Part shown: in pieces, positions 35,271 through 44,329 of the stretch
How the letters are laid out: each line of letters opens with the position of its first letter
Position numbering within the stretch: the first letter of the stretch is position 1
Source of the DNA: an uncultured Dehalococcoidia bacterium
GTDB lineage: Bacteria; Chloroflexota; Dehalococcoidia; Lucifugimonadales; UBA3495
Reading direction: 5' to 3'
Length of the DNA: 64,000 bases
Assembly: GCA_951812625.1 (NCBI GenBank)
Contig: CATOSP010000002.1
Span: forward strand, 908,880 to 972,879
Program-made: the position numbers and the translations under genes
Notes under the pieces: model-generated
The model's input: only the letters and a program-made list of their open reading frames with translations
The model's database searches: none
Told to the model about the DNA's origin: nothing

Positions 35271-36158
35271 TTACTGCCGCTGCCTGGGGTGCTTGGCCAG
35301 AAAATCGTCCGCAATCTCCTCAAACGTTGCAAAGCGCACACCGTCGTGGGAGCGGATGTATTCCGTGATGCGCTCCAGCATCAGCAGCACTTGCGGCCGA
35401 CCGCTCACGTCCGGGTGGATGGTTATGGGGAACACCGCCTCATCGTATTCCCGGTATACCCAATCGAACTGGTCCCGCCACATCGATTCAATGTCCCTGG
35501 GATTTACGAACCCGTGGCTGTTGGGCGACTTCTTGATGAACATCATCGGCGGCAGATCATCCAGATACCAGTTGGCCGGTATCTCTACCAGGTCGGTCTC
35601 CTCGCCACGCTCCAGGGCGTGCATCCAGTAGTCTGCCGGCATAGCAAAGTCGATCTTCGTCCAGCGGTCGCCCACGCGGACATAGTAGCACTCGAAATCG
35701 CGGTGCATCAGGCTGTGGTCATACTTGATACCGTGCTTCAGCAGCAGTTCGTTGGTAACGTGGCTGAACTCCCACCATGGCGCGACATAGCCCCGTGGCC
35801 GTTGCCCCGAAATCCCGGTAATCAGATCGATGCAACGCAGCAACACCGCCTCTTCCTGCTCCGGCGACATGGCGATGGGATTCTCGTGGGAGTAGCCGTG
35901 CATTCCGACCTCGTGCCCTTGCTCCACAATCATCCGGCATTCGTCGGGAAAGGTCTCGATGGAGTGGCCAGGGATGAACCAACTGGTCTTGATGTCCAGT
36001 CGTTCGAACAGTTTCAGCAGGCGGGGCGTTCCCACTTCCCCTGCGAACAGGCCGCGGGAAATATCGTCAGGGGAATCCTCCCCGCCGTAGGAACCCAGCC
36101 AACCGCCAACGGCGTCGAGGTCAACTCCAAAAGCGCACAGAATCTGTTTATCGGCCAT
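35271..36158 (-). CDS. Polysaccharide deacetylase family protein
   Basis: A 295-residue NodB-homology protein. The catalytic Asp is in GVDLDA (Asp13/Asp15), the metal-binding histidines are His87 and His91 in MHGYSHEN, and the later RGYVAPWWE and ITIHPDVSG motifs fit the peptidoglycan/PuuE-like branch acting on small amides or N-acyl sugars. No signal peptide is seen, so a cytoplasmic small-molecule substrate (as in allantoinase-like PuuE) is more likely than cell-wall polymer. It lies between two eroded genes but appears intact. Confidence 0.85.
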   Translation of the reverse strand: MADKQILCAFGVDLDAVGGWLGSYGGEDSPDDISRGLFAGEVGTPRLLKLFERLDIKTSWFIPGHSIETFPDECRMIVEQGHEVGMHGYSHENPIAMSPEQEEAVLLRCIDLITGISGQRPRGYVAPWWEFSHVTNELLLKHGIKYDHSLMHRDFECYYVRVGDRWTKIDFAMPADYWMHALERGEETDLVEIPANWYLDDLPPMMFIKKSPNSHGFVNPRDIESMWRDQFDWVYREYDEAVFPITIHPDVSGRPQVLLMLERITEYIRSHDGVRFATFEEIADDFLAKHPRQRQ

Positions 36159-36618
36159 CTCAAATCTCCTCGCGGCGTTCCGTTGCCAATGCTGGCCCCA
36201 TCATACACCTGCGCTGTGAAGGGAGACGCGGGACAGCCGCCCAGCCCCAGGGCAACCGCATTCTAATTGGAGAGTATGGACAGCAGGTAGTCATTGTCCC
36301 AGCCGGCCGGTTTGCGTCTAGCCTTGATGGAGGCTTTGGAGGTCCGGTCTTGGCGCAGGAGATTAAGGGCCATGTGCCGGACAATTGCCAGGTTTTCCGA
36401 AGCGTTTCCGGCCCTTATCCTGCTTTCGTCTTCCCGGAAGGAGAGGTCCAGCACCCAATGGAGGCGATTCTAGATTCCCCAATGGCTTCGAGTTGCCTGC
36501 AGCAGCCTTCCGGCATCGGACTCCAGACTGGATATGTAGTACCGGGATTCCACTGACACCTGGTCTCCCCGCCGCCGCTCCGCTGTCACCATACCGATGC
36601 TTCTCAGCCCGGGCCAAT

Positions 36619-36650
36619 TCCTTCCGGTCTCAACTCCTTCCGGTCTCAAC
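36619..36650 (+). repeat. 16-base tandem duplication in transposase
   Basis: TCCTTCCGGTCTCAAC occurs twice head to tail. The duplication adds 16 bases and shifts the reading frame of the transposase in the conserved VETGRNWPG region. Confidence 0.9.
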
Positions 36651-37025
36651 GCAGGACAACTGCTCCGGGCCGTCAATCGTCCAACAACGACGGGTCTCGA
36701 TGCGTCCGTGGCCCTTGTCCAAGGTCTGGCAGAAATCGTGCTGCATATCCTCAAATCCGGTCCTCTGCCCGCAGGAAAACAGGTCTTCCACATCCTCCAG
36801 CAATCTCCCCTGGTTTTCCTTGACCGCCAGGACGTAATCGGCTTCCCGGCTCACAATCTGCCGGGCTATCCTCTTCTGGCAACCCATGGCGGCAATAGTG
36901 ACGATGCAACCCGGCAAGTCCAGCAACTTCAGCAACTCAGGTATGGCCGTGATCTCATTGGATTTCTGGTCCACCCTGGTCTGACCCAACACCAGGGAGT
37001 TCTCCGAGGCCCAGGCACTGACCAT

Positions 37026-37139
37026 GTGAATGGCCTCCTTCCCCGTGAATGGCCTCCTTCCCCGTGAATGGCCTCCTTCCCCGTGAATGGCCTCCTTCCC
37101 CGTGAATGGCCTCCTTCCCCGTGAATGGCCTCCTTCCCC
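37026..37139 (+). repeat. Six perfect 19-base tandem repeats
   Basis: GTGAATGGCCTCCTTCCCC is repeated six times without mismatch and without spacers. It lies inside the transposase, where one unit encodes the conserved GKEAIH segment. This looks like a recent slippage expansion of native coding sequence, not CRISPR. Confidence 0.95.
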
Positions 37140-37611
37140 GAGTTGCGGTCAGTGGGAACGCCGCAAGGTCTTGCCGTCCAAGGCAATCATCTGGCCCTGG
37201 GTCAGCCGATTGACGCTGCTCACCCAGTCCATGAAGCAGTCCCGGAATTGTTCCGGGTCAATGCGGGCGAACACCCGTCCAAAGGTATCAGCGCAGGGAA
37301 CCCCGTGGGGCAACCCCGGAAATCTCTGGAACCATTCGTGCTTGCATTGGACGAACAACTCCACGTCGCTCCAACCCCAAGCGCCCCCAATAACCGCGCA
37401 GATGGTCATCGCAATGATGTCCAAGAGTCGATGCCGCTTGCCCTGGTCCCTTCTGGGATCATCCAAATTGCTGAAATGCTCGCTCAAGCTGCCGTCGGCA
37501 TTACTGCTCATCATCACCACTCTTCCCATCTTATGTCCGCTCACTGCTTAAACCTTACCAGTCCTCTTCCTTCTCTGGAGAATGCGGTTGCCCCATCCCC
37601 TGCGATCCTTC

Positions 37612-38331
37612 CTACTCCGGTTTTTCCCCCCAGTGCAACGTCACAGATCCGAACCCGAGCTTTAGGTATCCAACATTGACCAGACCGAGCCGTGTCAGGC
37701 TTGCGGACAGTTCCGCGGCTTCTCGAAAGTAGCCGACTGATTCCGGCAGGTAAGTGTAGGCAGCCCGGTCACCGGTCACGAGTCCTCCCATCGCCGGCAC
37801 CAGGCGCTGGGAATAGAAGCGAATCGGACCGGCCAGCCTGCCCGGTGGCAAAGGGGTAAGCTCAAGCGTTCCGACACGCCCACCGGGACGCACCACGCGC
37901 ACCATCTCGGACAGGGCTTGGTCCAGGTTGGACATGTTGCGAAGGCTAAACCCTGCGGTGGTGCAGCAGAACTCGCCGTCTGAAAAGGGTAAAGAATGGG
38001 CATCCCCTACCAGCAAGGAAGTCTTACCACTCAGACCTTTGGTCTTCGCTTTGGAACGAGCCAACGAGATCATCTCGGGGAGGAAGTCTACGCCCACCGT
38101 ATGGATGATGCCGGGACATCGGGCCAGGGAGAACGCCAAATCACCGGTACCTGTTGCGATGTCTAGCGCACTACCTGTCAGGCCTCTCGAGGTGAAGCGC
38201 GCCGTCTTTCGCTTCCAACGCAAGTGCAAACCGCCGGTCATCAATGTATTCATCAGGTCATACCGGCCCGCGATACGGGCGAACATGTTTGCAACGTATC
38301 GCTGCTTCGAATGGCCCGTCAGCCCAGCCAT
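37612..38331 (-). CDS. ubiE: Demethylmenaquinone methyltransferase
   Basis: A 239-residue class I SAM methyltransferase of the UbiE/MenG family. It has the RYDLMNTLMTGGLHLRWKRK opening, SAM motif DIATGTGDLAF (about residue 57), and the GFSLRNM segment diagnostic for the family. It methylates demethylmenaquinone in the last step of menaquinone synthesis. It directly follows ubiX, ubiA and ubiD in one direction, three bases after ubiX, so the four genes form an operon. The ISAs1 remnant lies just beyond its end. Confidence 0.93.
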   Translation of the reverse strand: MAGLTGHSKQRYVANMFARIAGRYDLMNTLMTGGLHLRWKRKTARFTSRGLTGSALDIATGTGDLAFSLARCPGIIHTVGVDFLPEMISLARSKAKTKGLSGKTSLLVGDAHSLPFSDGEFCCTTAGFSLRNMSNLDQALSEMVRVVRPGGRVGTLELTPLPPGRLAGPIRFYSQRLVPAMGGLVTGDRAAYTYLPESVGYFREAAELSASLTRLGLVNVGYLKLGFGSVTLHWGEKPE

Positions 38332-38334
38332 GGC

Positions 38335-38922
38335 CTAGTCTGGTCTGTCCTTATACTGCAGATCGTCCGGGAGGGCATCGTCGATTCCCAAGGCGACCAT
38401 TATCCGACCGACCACGAAATCGACCACATCTTCTATGGATTTGGGCCTGAGGTAAAATGCTGGTTCCGGAGGAAGCACGACCGCGCCCAATCGGGAAAGG
38501 GTCAGCATGTTTTCCAGGTGGATGCCATGCAGGGGAGTTTCTCTGGGCACCAATACCAGTGGACGCCGCTCCTTCAGGCATACGTCGGCAGCCCTGGTCA
38601 GTAGGTTGCTAGAAATCCCATGGGCGATGGAGGCAATGCTGTTCATACTGCACGGGACTACGACCATACCGGCAGTCGGGTAGGTCCCGCTGGCGATTGG
38701 CGCACGCAGGTCACCCACCGGGTGGAAATCGAAGCTTGGGTCTTCCTGCCAATCGAGAAGGGTCTCGTTGAATGAGACCTCCAGCTCTTCCTGCCAGACC
38801 ATCCTGGCAGCATTCGAACATACCACCTGCGTGGGCACTCGCTGCGCCAACAACCGGTCCACGGTGCGTTTGGCCATCAGTGCTCCGCTGGCGCCTGAAA
38901 TCCCAACAATAACCGGTTTCAT
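38335..38922 (-). CDS. ubiX: Flavin prenyltransferase UbiX
   Basis: A 195-residue UbiX/Pad1 protein with the phosphate-binding GISGASGALMAKR start and the LVLVPRETPLHGIHLENML stretch typical of the family. It makes prenylated FMN, the cofactor of UbiD decarboxylases. The ubiD gene two places upstream in the same operon is the obvious client. Length matches the family norm. Confidence 0.95.
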   Translation of the reverse strand: MKPVIVGISGASGALMAKRTVDRLLAQRVPTQVVCSNAARMVWQEELEVSFNETLLDWQEDPSFDFHPVGDLRAPIASGTYPTAGMVVVPCSMNSIASIAHGISSNLLTRAADVCLKERRPLVLVPRETPLHGIHLENMLTLSRLGAVVLPPEPAFYLRPKSIEDVVDFVVGRIMVALGIDDALPDDLQYKDRPD

Positions 38923-38975
38923 GGGATCGTGGACCAGTAGGCTGCCAGGTAGCTTGCCGGTATCACGGTCACGGT

Positions 38976-39854
38976 TTACAGCACCAGGGCCAGAATAGTG
39001 AATATCAGGTGAGCCATAGACACCGAACTGTTGAACTTGAAGAAGGGCGCGTGCAGCTTGGTAAGGTCATTCTCATTCAAGTAGAAGTTCTCTACCACCA
39101 GCAGAGCAGCAGCGAATCCCCAGCCTATGTAATAATAGAAATTCAGCTCCAGCCAATATCCCAAGACCAGCAGAGACAGAGCGGACACCAAGTGCAGACC
39201 GCGTGTGATGTTGAAGGCGGCCCTGATTCCAAACCTCTTTGGGATGGAATTGACTCCGTAGTCACGGTCGAAATCATAGTCCGCGCAGGAGTAAAGGACA
39301 TCGAACCCCCCAGCCCAGGTTGCCACGGCGAAGGCCAGCAGCACCGCCTCGGGTTCCAACGTGCCTGTGACGGCGATCCAAGCCCCGGCCGGAGCGATGG
39401 CCAATCCCCATCCCAGGATCAGGTTGCATGCCCAGGTGTAATACTTGGCATAAGAATAGAGGACTACGTAGGCTGCAGCTATCGGGGCAAGGACCAGGGT
39501 TAGGGTGTTTAGTTGGGATGCGGCAAGGAAGAAGACAGTGGCCGATATGACCATCATCACGATCACTTCCCGTGGTGATAGCATTCCACGGGGGAGGTGA
39601 CGGTTGGCTGTCCGGGGGTTGGCTGCATCCTCCCGTCGGTGTATTAGCCTGTTGGCCGACATTGCGAGAGTACGGGCGCCTGCCATGGCCACGGTTATCC
39701 AGATGAAGGTACTCCAGGCGGGCCAGCCGTCGGCAGCTAGCACCATACCCATGTAGGCGAACGGCAAAGCGTACAGTGATTCCCATACCCGAATTGCGTT
39801 CAGATACATGGGAACCTTGGTGAAAGGGTTCCTGGCGGTGGCCAGCGTGCTCAT
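38976..39854 (-). CDS. ubiA: UbiA-family prenyltransferase (menaquinone pathway)
   Basis: A 292-residue multi-pass membrane protein with both aspartate-rich regions of UbiA enzymes: NRLIHRREDAANPRT near residue 70, and ADYDFDRDYGVNSIPKRFG near residue 190. It attaches the polyprenyl tail to an aromatic acid. Next to ubiD, ubiX and ubiE and with no men genes visible, it fits the futalosine route, where the ring acid is 1,4-dihydroxy-6-naphthoate. That pathway assignment is inferred. Confidence 0.9.
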   Translation of the reverse strand: MSTLATARNPFTKVPMYLNAIRVWESLYALPFAYMGMVLAADGWPAWSTFIWITVAMAGARTLAMSANRLIHRREDAANPRTANRHLPRGMLSPREVIVMMVISATVFFLAASQLNTLTLVLAPIAAAYVVLYSYAKYYTWACNLILGWGLAIAPAGAWIAVTGTLEPEAVLLAFAVATWAGGFDVLYSCADYDFDRDYGVNSIPKRFGIRAAFNITRGLHLVSALSLLVLGYWLELNFYYYIGWGFAAALLVVENFYLNENDLTKLHAPFFKFNSSVSMAHLIFTILALVL

Positions 39855-39880
39855 CGGCGATTCACACCTGCATGCATGAG

Positions 39881-41359
39881 CTAAGTGGAGTCACCCAGTA
39901 GGCCGTGAATCCCATATTCTCCCCACCTCCTGTCTACCATTTCCCTGACCTCGCTGGTCATCACGATCTCTGGAGGCCATTCACGCACGCGCCCCTCGGA
40001 AGGCAACTTGTGTGTGGCGTCGATACCGACCTTCCCGCCGAATTTGGGTGTGGCCGAGGCATGGTCCAAGTCATCCAGGGGACCAGTCGTCATCACTATA
40101 TCCCTGGCGACATCTAGATTGTTCGCTACCCTCCAGGTGAGCTCGGCAGGATCCTGAACGTTGACGAAATGGTCAACGACAATAATGATCTTAGCCAGGC
40201 TCATCAAGCCAAGGCCCCACAATCCATGCATGACCTTCCTGGCCTGGCCTGGGTACTCTTTCTTTATGGATACGATGACAAGGTTGTGAAATATCCCTTC
40301 GGCGGGCATGTTTATGTCGACCACTTCCGGAATTATGCTTCGGATGGCGGGCAGGAACAGACGCTCGGTTGCTTTGCCCATCCAGTAGTCTTCCATCGGA
40401 GGTCGGCCTACGACAATGGTCGGGTAGATCGGATTCCGGCGCCGCGTGATGCAGGCCACGTGGAAGACCGGGTATTCGTCCTCCATCGAGTAGTACCCAG
40501 TGTGGTCTCCGAAGGGGCCTTCCACGCGTTCCTCGCCCGGCACCACGTAACCTTCAAGCACGATCTCCGCGTGGGCAGGAACCAGGAGGTCTGAGGTTCT
40601 GGCCTTAACTAATTCCACGGCTTCCTTGCGCAAGAAGCCAGATACGGTCATCTCGTCCATATCGGGAGGAAGGGGTGCAGAGCCAGTCCATATGCTCGCC
40701 GGGTCCCCTCCCAGGGCAACGGCGACGTCAAGCCGCTGTAGACCTTGTTCCTGTCCTCTGCGGTAGTGATGCGTCCCTACCTTATGGGTCTGCCAGTGCA
40801 TACCAGTAGTCCGGGAGTCGTATACCTGGAGCCGGTACGTACCGTAATTCTGGACTCCCGTATCCGGGTCCCGGCTGATTACAAGTGGTAGCGTGATGTA
40901 ACGCCCCCCGTCCAGAGGCCAGCACTTCAGGATGGGGAGGCTATACAGGTCAACGTCTTCGCCTTCCAGGATAATCTCCTGGCATGGCGCACTTCGGACT
41001 GTCCTCGGGCTGAAGGAACCTAGCTGGACAATCTGACCCAGAGTGCGCAGCTTGTTGATAATCCCTTCGGGAGGACCTTGCACCAGTCCCAAAAGTTCCC
41101 GAAACCGGTCCCCGATCTCGTCAAGATCATCCACTCCCAACGCCCAACCCATGCGACGAGCAGAGCCAAAGATATTGATCAGGACAGGCATGTCGTAGCC
41201 GACGACGTTTTCAAACAGAAGGGCCGGGCCTCCGGTCTTGACCACTCGGTCGGCTATCTCTGTAATCTCGAGCTCGGTGCTGACCTGAGCGCCGATACGG
41301 ACGAGGTCCCCTTCCCCTTCTAGGAACGCAATGAACTCCCGTAGGTCTTTGAAGCTCAT
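39881..41359 (-). CDS. ubiD: UbiD-family prenyl-FMN decarboxylase
   Basis: A 492-residue UbiD protein read from ATG 41359 (MSFKDLREFIAFLEGEGDLV), which has GAGG seven bases upstream; the longer frame adds 11 residues. Family hallmarks include KTGGPALLFENV, the TYRLQVYDSRTTGMHWQTHK region, and EGPFGDHTGYYS with the catalytic Glu. It decarboxylates the prenylated aromatic intermediate using prenyl-FMN from UbiX. First gene of the ubiD-ubiA-ubiX-ubiE operon. Confidence 0.93.
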   Translation of the reverse strand: MSFKDLREFIAFLEGEGDLVRIGAQVSTELEITEIADRVVKTGGPALLFENVVGYDMPVLINIFGSARRMGWALGVDDLDEIGDRFRELLGLVQGPPEGIINKLRTLGQIVQLGSFSPRTVRSAPCQEIILEGEDVDLYSLPILKCWPLDGGRYITLPLVISRDPDTGVQNYGTYRLQVYDSRTTGMHWQTHKVGTHHYRRGQEQGLQRLDVAVALGGDPASIWTGSAPLPPDMDEMTVSGFLRKEAVELVKARTSDLLVPAHAEIVLEGYVVPGEERVEGPFGDHTGYYSMEDEYPVFHVACITRRRNPIYPTIVVGRPPMEDYWMGKATERLFLPAIRSIIPEVVDINMPAEGIFHNLVIVSIKKEYPGQARKVMHGLWGLGLMSLAKIIIVVDHFVNVQDPAELTWRVANNLDVARDIVMTTGPLDDLDHASATPKFGGKVGIDATHKLPSEGRVREWPPEIVMTSEVREMVDRRWGEYGIHGLLGDST

Positions 41360-41397
41360 CCTATCGCCTCGGAGCTTTGGTCGAATAGCCAAGCCGG

Positions 41398-41409
41398 TAT
41401 GCTAGCATA
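41398..41409. promoter_or_regulatory. Palindrome upstream of ubiD
   Basis: TATGCTAGCATA is a perfect 12-base palindrome 39 bases upstream of the ubiD ATG, with a TATTAT -10-like sequence overlapping its outer edge on the minus strand. It could be an operator for the menaquinone operon. Confidence 0.3.
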
Positions 41410-41619
41410 ATACTTTGGACCGAAGAAACAAAGTGATCGGGCGGTGAGCTTGACCGAGGGATTGACCGTGGTGGAAACCTGCGGCAAAGACTATCGGGCC
41501 ATCTAGTGAGGATAAAGGAGGGCACTGTGTCATTGGGAGTCATTTGTTGGAACAGGCGGAGGGATCCGATGACACGTTGGGGCTTGCGTCGGTCGACTGA
41601 CAACCACGGCAACCGTAGT

Positions 41620-41646
41620 AAGAGGGGCGGGTAAGCCCCGCCCTCT
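41620..41646. terminator. GC-rich hairpin after the zinc-ribbon gene
   Basis: AGAGGGGCGGG and CCCCGCCCTCT form a stem with one bulged G around a short TAAG-type loop, 45 bases beyond the zinc-ribbon stop codon on the minus strand. No T-run is present. Confidence 0.45.
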
Positions 41647-41690
41647 GCCTTAGCTTGGTGGTCTAATGCCTTGCGGGTACTCGCTAGAAC

Positions 41691-41999
41691 TTAGAAGCCA
41701 GAAGACTCGTTCCGCATCTTGCTGAAACAGTCGCTACAGTAGACTGGGCGGTCGCCACGGGGGCGGAACGGAACCATAGCGTCCACGCCACATTCGGCGC
41801 AAACTATCGGATACATCTCACGTGGGGCGTCTTGGTACATGCCACCTCGTTGCTCTGAGCGGCGTACAGCCCTGCAGCTTCGACAGCGCTTCGGTTCGTT
41901 GGAAAACCCGCGGGCAGCGAAAAACTCCTGCTCCCCGGCGGTAAATATAAACTCCCCGCCGCACTCGACGCATACAAGGGTCCGATCCGACAGTGCCAC
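41691..41999 (-). CDS. Small double zinc-ribbon protein
   Basis: A 102-residue protein with two four-cysteine sites: CVECGG with CRSC (about residues 10-42), and CAECG with CSDCF (about residues 67-92). The first half resembles the CxxCGxxFxFTxGEQ zinc-binding module found beside nucleic-acid or stress proteins, here duplicated in spirit by a second ribbon. Likely cytoplasmic and possibly nucleic-acid-binding; partner unknown. It has its own promoter with an operator-like palindrome, so it is probably separately regulated. Confidence 0.8.
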   Translation of the reverse strand: MALSDRTLVCVECGGEFIFTAGEQEFFAARGFSNEPKRCRSCRAVRRSEQRGGMYQDAPREMYPIVCAECGVDAMVPFRPRGDRPVYCSDCFSKMRNESSGF

Positions 42000-42114
42000 T
42001 GCTTGCCTCCTAAGTAATCCTTGTCCCTATTCTCAGCCGGTAGATCAACCCGCGCTGCGGAAGTCTTCCAGTTAACAGCGAGACTTGCAGCTTTGGGTAA
42101 CCTGCTTGAAACCT

Positions 42115-42150
42115 CACCCGGTATTATAGCGGGTGTTTACGGAAATTCAA
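42115..42150 (-). promoter_or_regulatory. Promoter with overlapping palindrome for the zinc-ribbon gene
   Basis: On the minus strand TTGAAT (42150-42145) and a consensus TATAAT (42128-42123) are 16 bases apart. CACCCG (42115-42120) and CGGGTG (42130-42135) flank the -10 symmetrically, forming an operator-like palindrome. The leader would be about 115 bases. Confidence 0.5.
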
Positions 42151-42211
42151 GCTAGTAATTCGAATCTCAGTATGCGTCGATTCACGACTTAGCGGCGGAT
42201 TCTGCCATATA

Positions 42212-42232
42212 TATGCAATAATCCATTGCATA
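42212..42232. promoter_or_regulatory. TATGCAAT inverted repeat between modC and the zinc-ribbon gene
   Basis: TATGCAAT (42212-42219) and ATTGCATA (42225-42232) form a perfect eight-base inverted repeat with a five-base spacer, in AT-rich DNA. It resembles a dimeric repressor site, and lies about 65 bases upstream of the zinc-ribbon -35. No known ModE box is recognised. Confidence 0.35.
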
Positions 42233-42297
42233 CAGTCCATAATATGATGGTTTACCGGAATTACAGCATTGACGATTATCTGGGGCTGGCATTACGT

Positions 42298-43416
42298 TTA
42301 TTTGTCGCAATTGGATTTGTAATCGGATACAAGAAAACAAGATGAGGCTTTAAATACGGCCCAAAGAGCCTGGCCCGAGACAATGTTCATTTCCGCCAAT
42401 GCCCTGGCTGTGATATGACAGCGCAGTTCCACACCACAATCTAGGGTAACCTCGTACCCAGGAGGGCGAAGTTCCACGCTCACAACCTGGCCTTGGAACC
42501 GGTTCCGGGCTGAAGACGCCTCCGGTTCGCGGGTGGCGAGGATAATATCGGATGAGCGCACTCCGACGGTGACCACCTCCCGCGCACCCGGCATTTGTCG
42601 CTCTCCTGAGTTGTCCCGCAGCGGAACCTCCAACCGCAGGCCGTGGCCCTCGCAGACCATCGTCCCATCCGGCGGATAACGGGCAGTTACAGTGAGTCTC
42701 AGCAGGTTCTCCACCCCTACCAGTCGGGCTACCTCTCCCTGTCCAGGTTGTCCCAGCACGTTCAAGGGAACCCCCTTGGCCGTGGCTCTGCCTGAGTCGA
42801 GGACCTGCACTTCGTCACCTAGAGCCAGGGCCTCTTCCCTGTCATGGGTTACTAGCATTACGGGAATCGGTGTCTCGTCTAGCATAGACCTCAGTTCCCT
42901 GCGCAGAGCCCGTCGCAGTTCCGAATCCAAAGAAGCAAAGGGTTCATCCAGAAGAAGTAGTTCCGGTCTAGCTGCCAAGGCGCGAGCGAGGCCGACTCGC
43001 TGCCGTTCACCGCCGGAAAGTTCCCATATCCGGCGGTTTTCCAGGCCCTCCAAACGCAGGTCGGATACCAGCTTGGCTATGTGTTCGTCCCCGGCCCAGC
43101 GACGGTTGCGAGGGAGACTGTAGGCGATGTTGCTCACGACGTCCAGGTGAGGGAACAGATACGTTTGTTGAGTGAGGTATCCTACGCGTCGCAGGTGGGG
43201 AGGAATGAAAATTCGCCTCCCCGAGTCGAAGACAACCCGGCCCCCGATCTCTACGTGTCCATCGTGAGGTTTTTCCAGCCCGGCTATGGCTCTCAGCGTA
43301 GTTGTCTTGCCCGCGCCCGATGGCCCGAACAGCACCGACACCTGACCGGGCTCAATGTGCCAGTCGGTGGCCAGAACGAACTCGCCTCGGCGAAAGCGTA
43401 TCCACCCAAGGCTCAT
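42298..43416 (-). CDS. modC: Molybdate ABC transporter ATP-binding protein
   Basis: A 372-residue ABC ATPase. Walker A GPSGAGKT is at residues 31-38, the signature is LSGGERQRVGLARA, and Walker B is LLLLDEPFASLD. A C-terminal regulatory region (about 235-372) carries TOBE/Mop-like repeats that bind oxyanion, as in ModC. It energises uptake of molybdate or tungstate through ModB. Third gene of modA-modB-modC, 43 bases after modB. Molybdate supply fits the CoxL-like molybdoenzyme later in the window. Confidence 0.9.
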   Translation of the reverse strand: MSLGWIRFRRGEFVLATDWHIEPGQVSVLFGPSGAGKTTTLRAIAGLEKPHDGHVEIGGRVVFDSGRRIFIPPHLRRVGYLTQQTYLFPHLDVVSNIAYSLPRNRRWAGDEHIAKLVSDLRLEGLENRRIWELSGGERQRVGLARALAARPELLLLDEPFASLDSELRRALRRELRSMLDETPIPVMLVTHDREEALALGDEVQVLDSGRATAKGVPLNVLGQPGQGEVARLVGVENLLRLTVTARYPPDGTMVCEGHGLRLEVPLRDNSGERQMPGAREVVTVGVRSSDIILATREPEASSARNRFQGQVVSVELRPPGYEVTLDCGVELRCHITARALAEMNIVSGQALWAVFKASSCFLVSDYKSNCDK

Positions 43417-43459
43417 GCGACCTTCCCTGCTCTACACCGTTTCGTCCCCGTTGTTGGAG

Positions 43460-44329
43460 TCACGACCGGCTTTGCCAATTTCGTCTCGACGCGATGCTCA
43501 ACCCCGACAGGATTGCAACAGACACGACCAACAGCAGCGCCGAAAGCGCCAGGGCGATGGCCAGGTCTGTCTCCATGGCCGTCATTATCGCCAGCGGCAT
43601 GGTCTGGGTCCGGCCCGCCATGTTCCCCGCGAACATCATGGTTGCGCCGAACTCGGAGAGGGCGCGGGCCCACGCCAACGCTATTCCTGTTATTATCGAA
43701 GGCCCTGCCAGGGGGAGGGTTAGGCGGAAGAACGTACGCCAGGGCGATACGCCCAGAGTCTGGGAAATCTCCACGTAGTCCAGTAGCACCGATTGGAACC
43801 CCAGTTTGGCCGACCGGATGTAAAACGGGGCGGCGACGAATAGCTGGGCAAAGACCACGGCGATGGACGTGGACACGATGGAAATTCCCGTGGCCTCCAA
43901 GGCAGGGCCGAGGATCCCTCCCCTTCCGAACGCCATCAGCATTGCGATGCCTGCGACTACCGGCGGCAACACCAGCGGCAACTCCACCAACCCGTCCAGC
44001 ACCCTGAGTAGTGAAGACTTTCCTCTCGCCAACACGTATGCAAAGGGCGTCCCTACTACCAGAATTACAACCATAGCGGCAATGCTGGTGACCAGCGACA
44101 GGCGCAGCGCAGTCATGGCGGACTCACTGGTCAAGCTCGTCAGCAGCCGTTCCTCCCGAACGGCGCGGATACAGAGGGCAGCCACTGGCAGCCCAACGAA
44201 CAGGACGCACATTGTTGTTGAGGCCGCCCCCAGGACGCCAAGCACAGGTACTTTCGTCATGCCCGCGATTCTACCGGGAAACACAACCCCCGTCAGCCTG
44301 TGGTGCTTCCCCTTCCGCCCAATGGTCAC
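43460..44329 (-). CDS. modB: Molybdate ABC transporter permease
   Basis: A 289-residue permease with five to six membrane segments and the EAA-like loop ATGISIVSTSIAVVFAQLFV...DYVEISQTLGVSPWRTFFRLTLP typical of ModB. The GTG at 44329 overlaps the modA stop codon (GTGA), arguing for this start. A later ATG at 44260 (MTKVPVLG) just before the first membrane segment is the alternative. It forms the membrane channel for molybdate with ModC. Confidence 0.9.
   Translation of the reverse strand: MTIGRKGKHHRLTGVVFPGRIAGMTKVPVLGVLGAASTTMCVLFVGLPVAALCIRAVREERLLTSLTSESAMTALRLSLVTSIAAMVVILVVGTPFAYVLARGKSSLLRVLDGLVELPLVLPPVVAGIAMLMAFGRGGILGPALEATGISIVSTSIAVVFAQLFVAAPFYIRSAKLGFQSVLLDYVEISQTLGVSPWRTFFRLTLPLAGPSIITGIALAWARALSEFGATMMFAGNMAGRTQTMPLAIMTAMETDLAIALALSALLLVVSVAILSGLSIASRRNWQSRS

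Larger units (their letters stand above)
36263..37544 (-). pseudogene. ISAs1-family transposase, broken
   Basis: The N-terminal part (from 37544: FSNLDDPRRDQGKRHRLLDI, ALDGKTLRRSH) matches the H-repeat-associated transposase. A one-base insertion then gives a stop, followed by a 19-base unit present six times (37026-37139) where one is expected (GKEAIH before MVSAWASEN). The DDE-bearing middle (EADYVLAVKENQGRL) is broken by a 16-base tandem duplication (36619-36650). Near the end GIENRLHW is interrupted by TAG at 36472-36470, and the C-terminus (HMALNLLRQD) ends at 36263. Extra bases at the first site total 96, so downstream frame is kept there. Confidence 0.85.
36250..37593 (-). mobile_element. 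Degenerate ISAs1-family insertion sequence
   Basis: Terminal inverted repeats GGGCAACCGCATTCT (36250-36264) and AGAATGCGGTTGCCC (37579-37593) match perfectly over 15 bases and bracket a single transposase frame. The length of about 1.34 kb and protein motifs fit ISAs1. No convincing target-site duplication was found just outside the repeats. The element is inactive because its transposase is broken in several places. Confidence 0.8.

Noticed and set aside
35289-36266. Long plus-strand open frame of 325 codons
   Set aside because: Antisense to the polysaccharide deacetylase, with no recognisable motif.
37026-37139. CRISPR-like array
   Set aside because: Units are directly joined with no spacers, and the unit is part of the transposase coding sequence.
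36240-37605. Target-site duplication of the ISAs1-like element
   Set aside because: Bases flanking the two terminal repeats do not match over eight or more positions.
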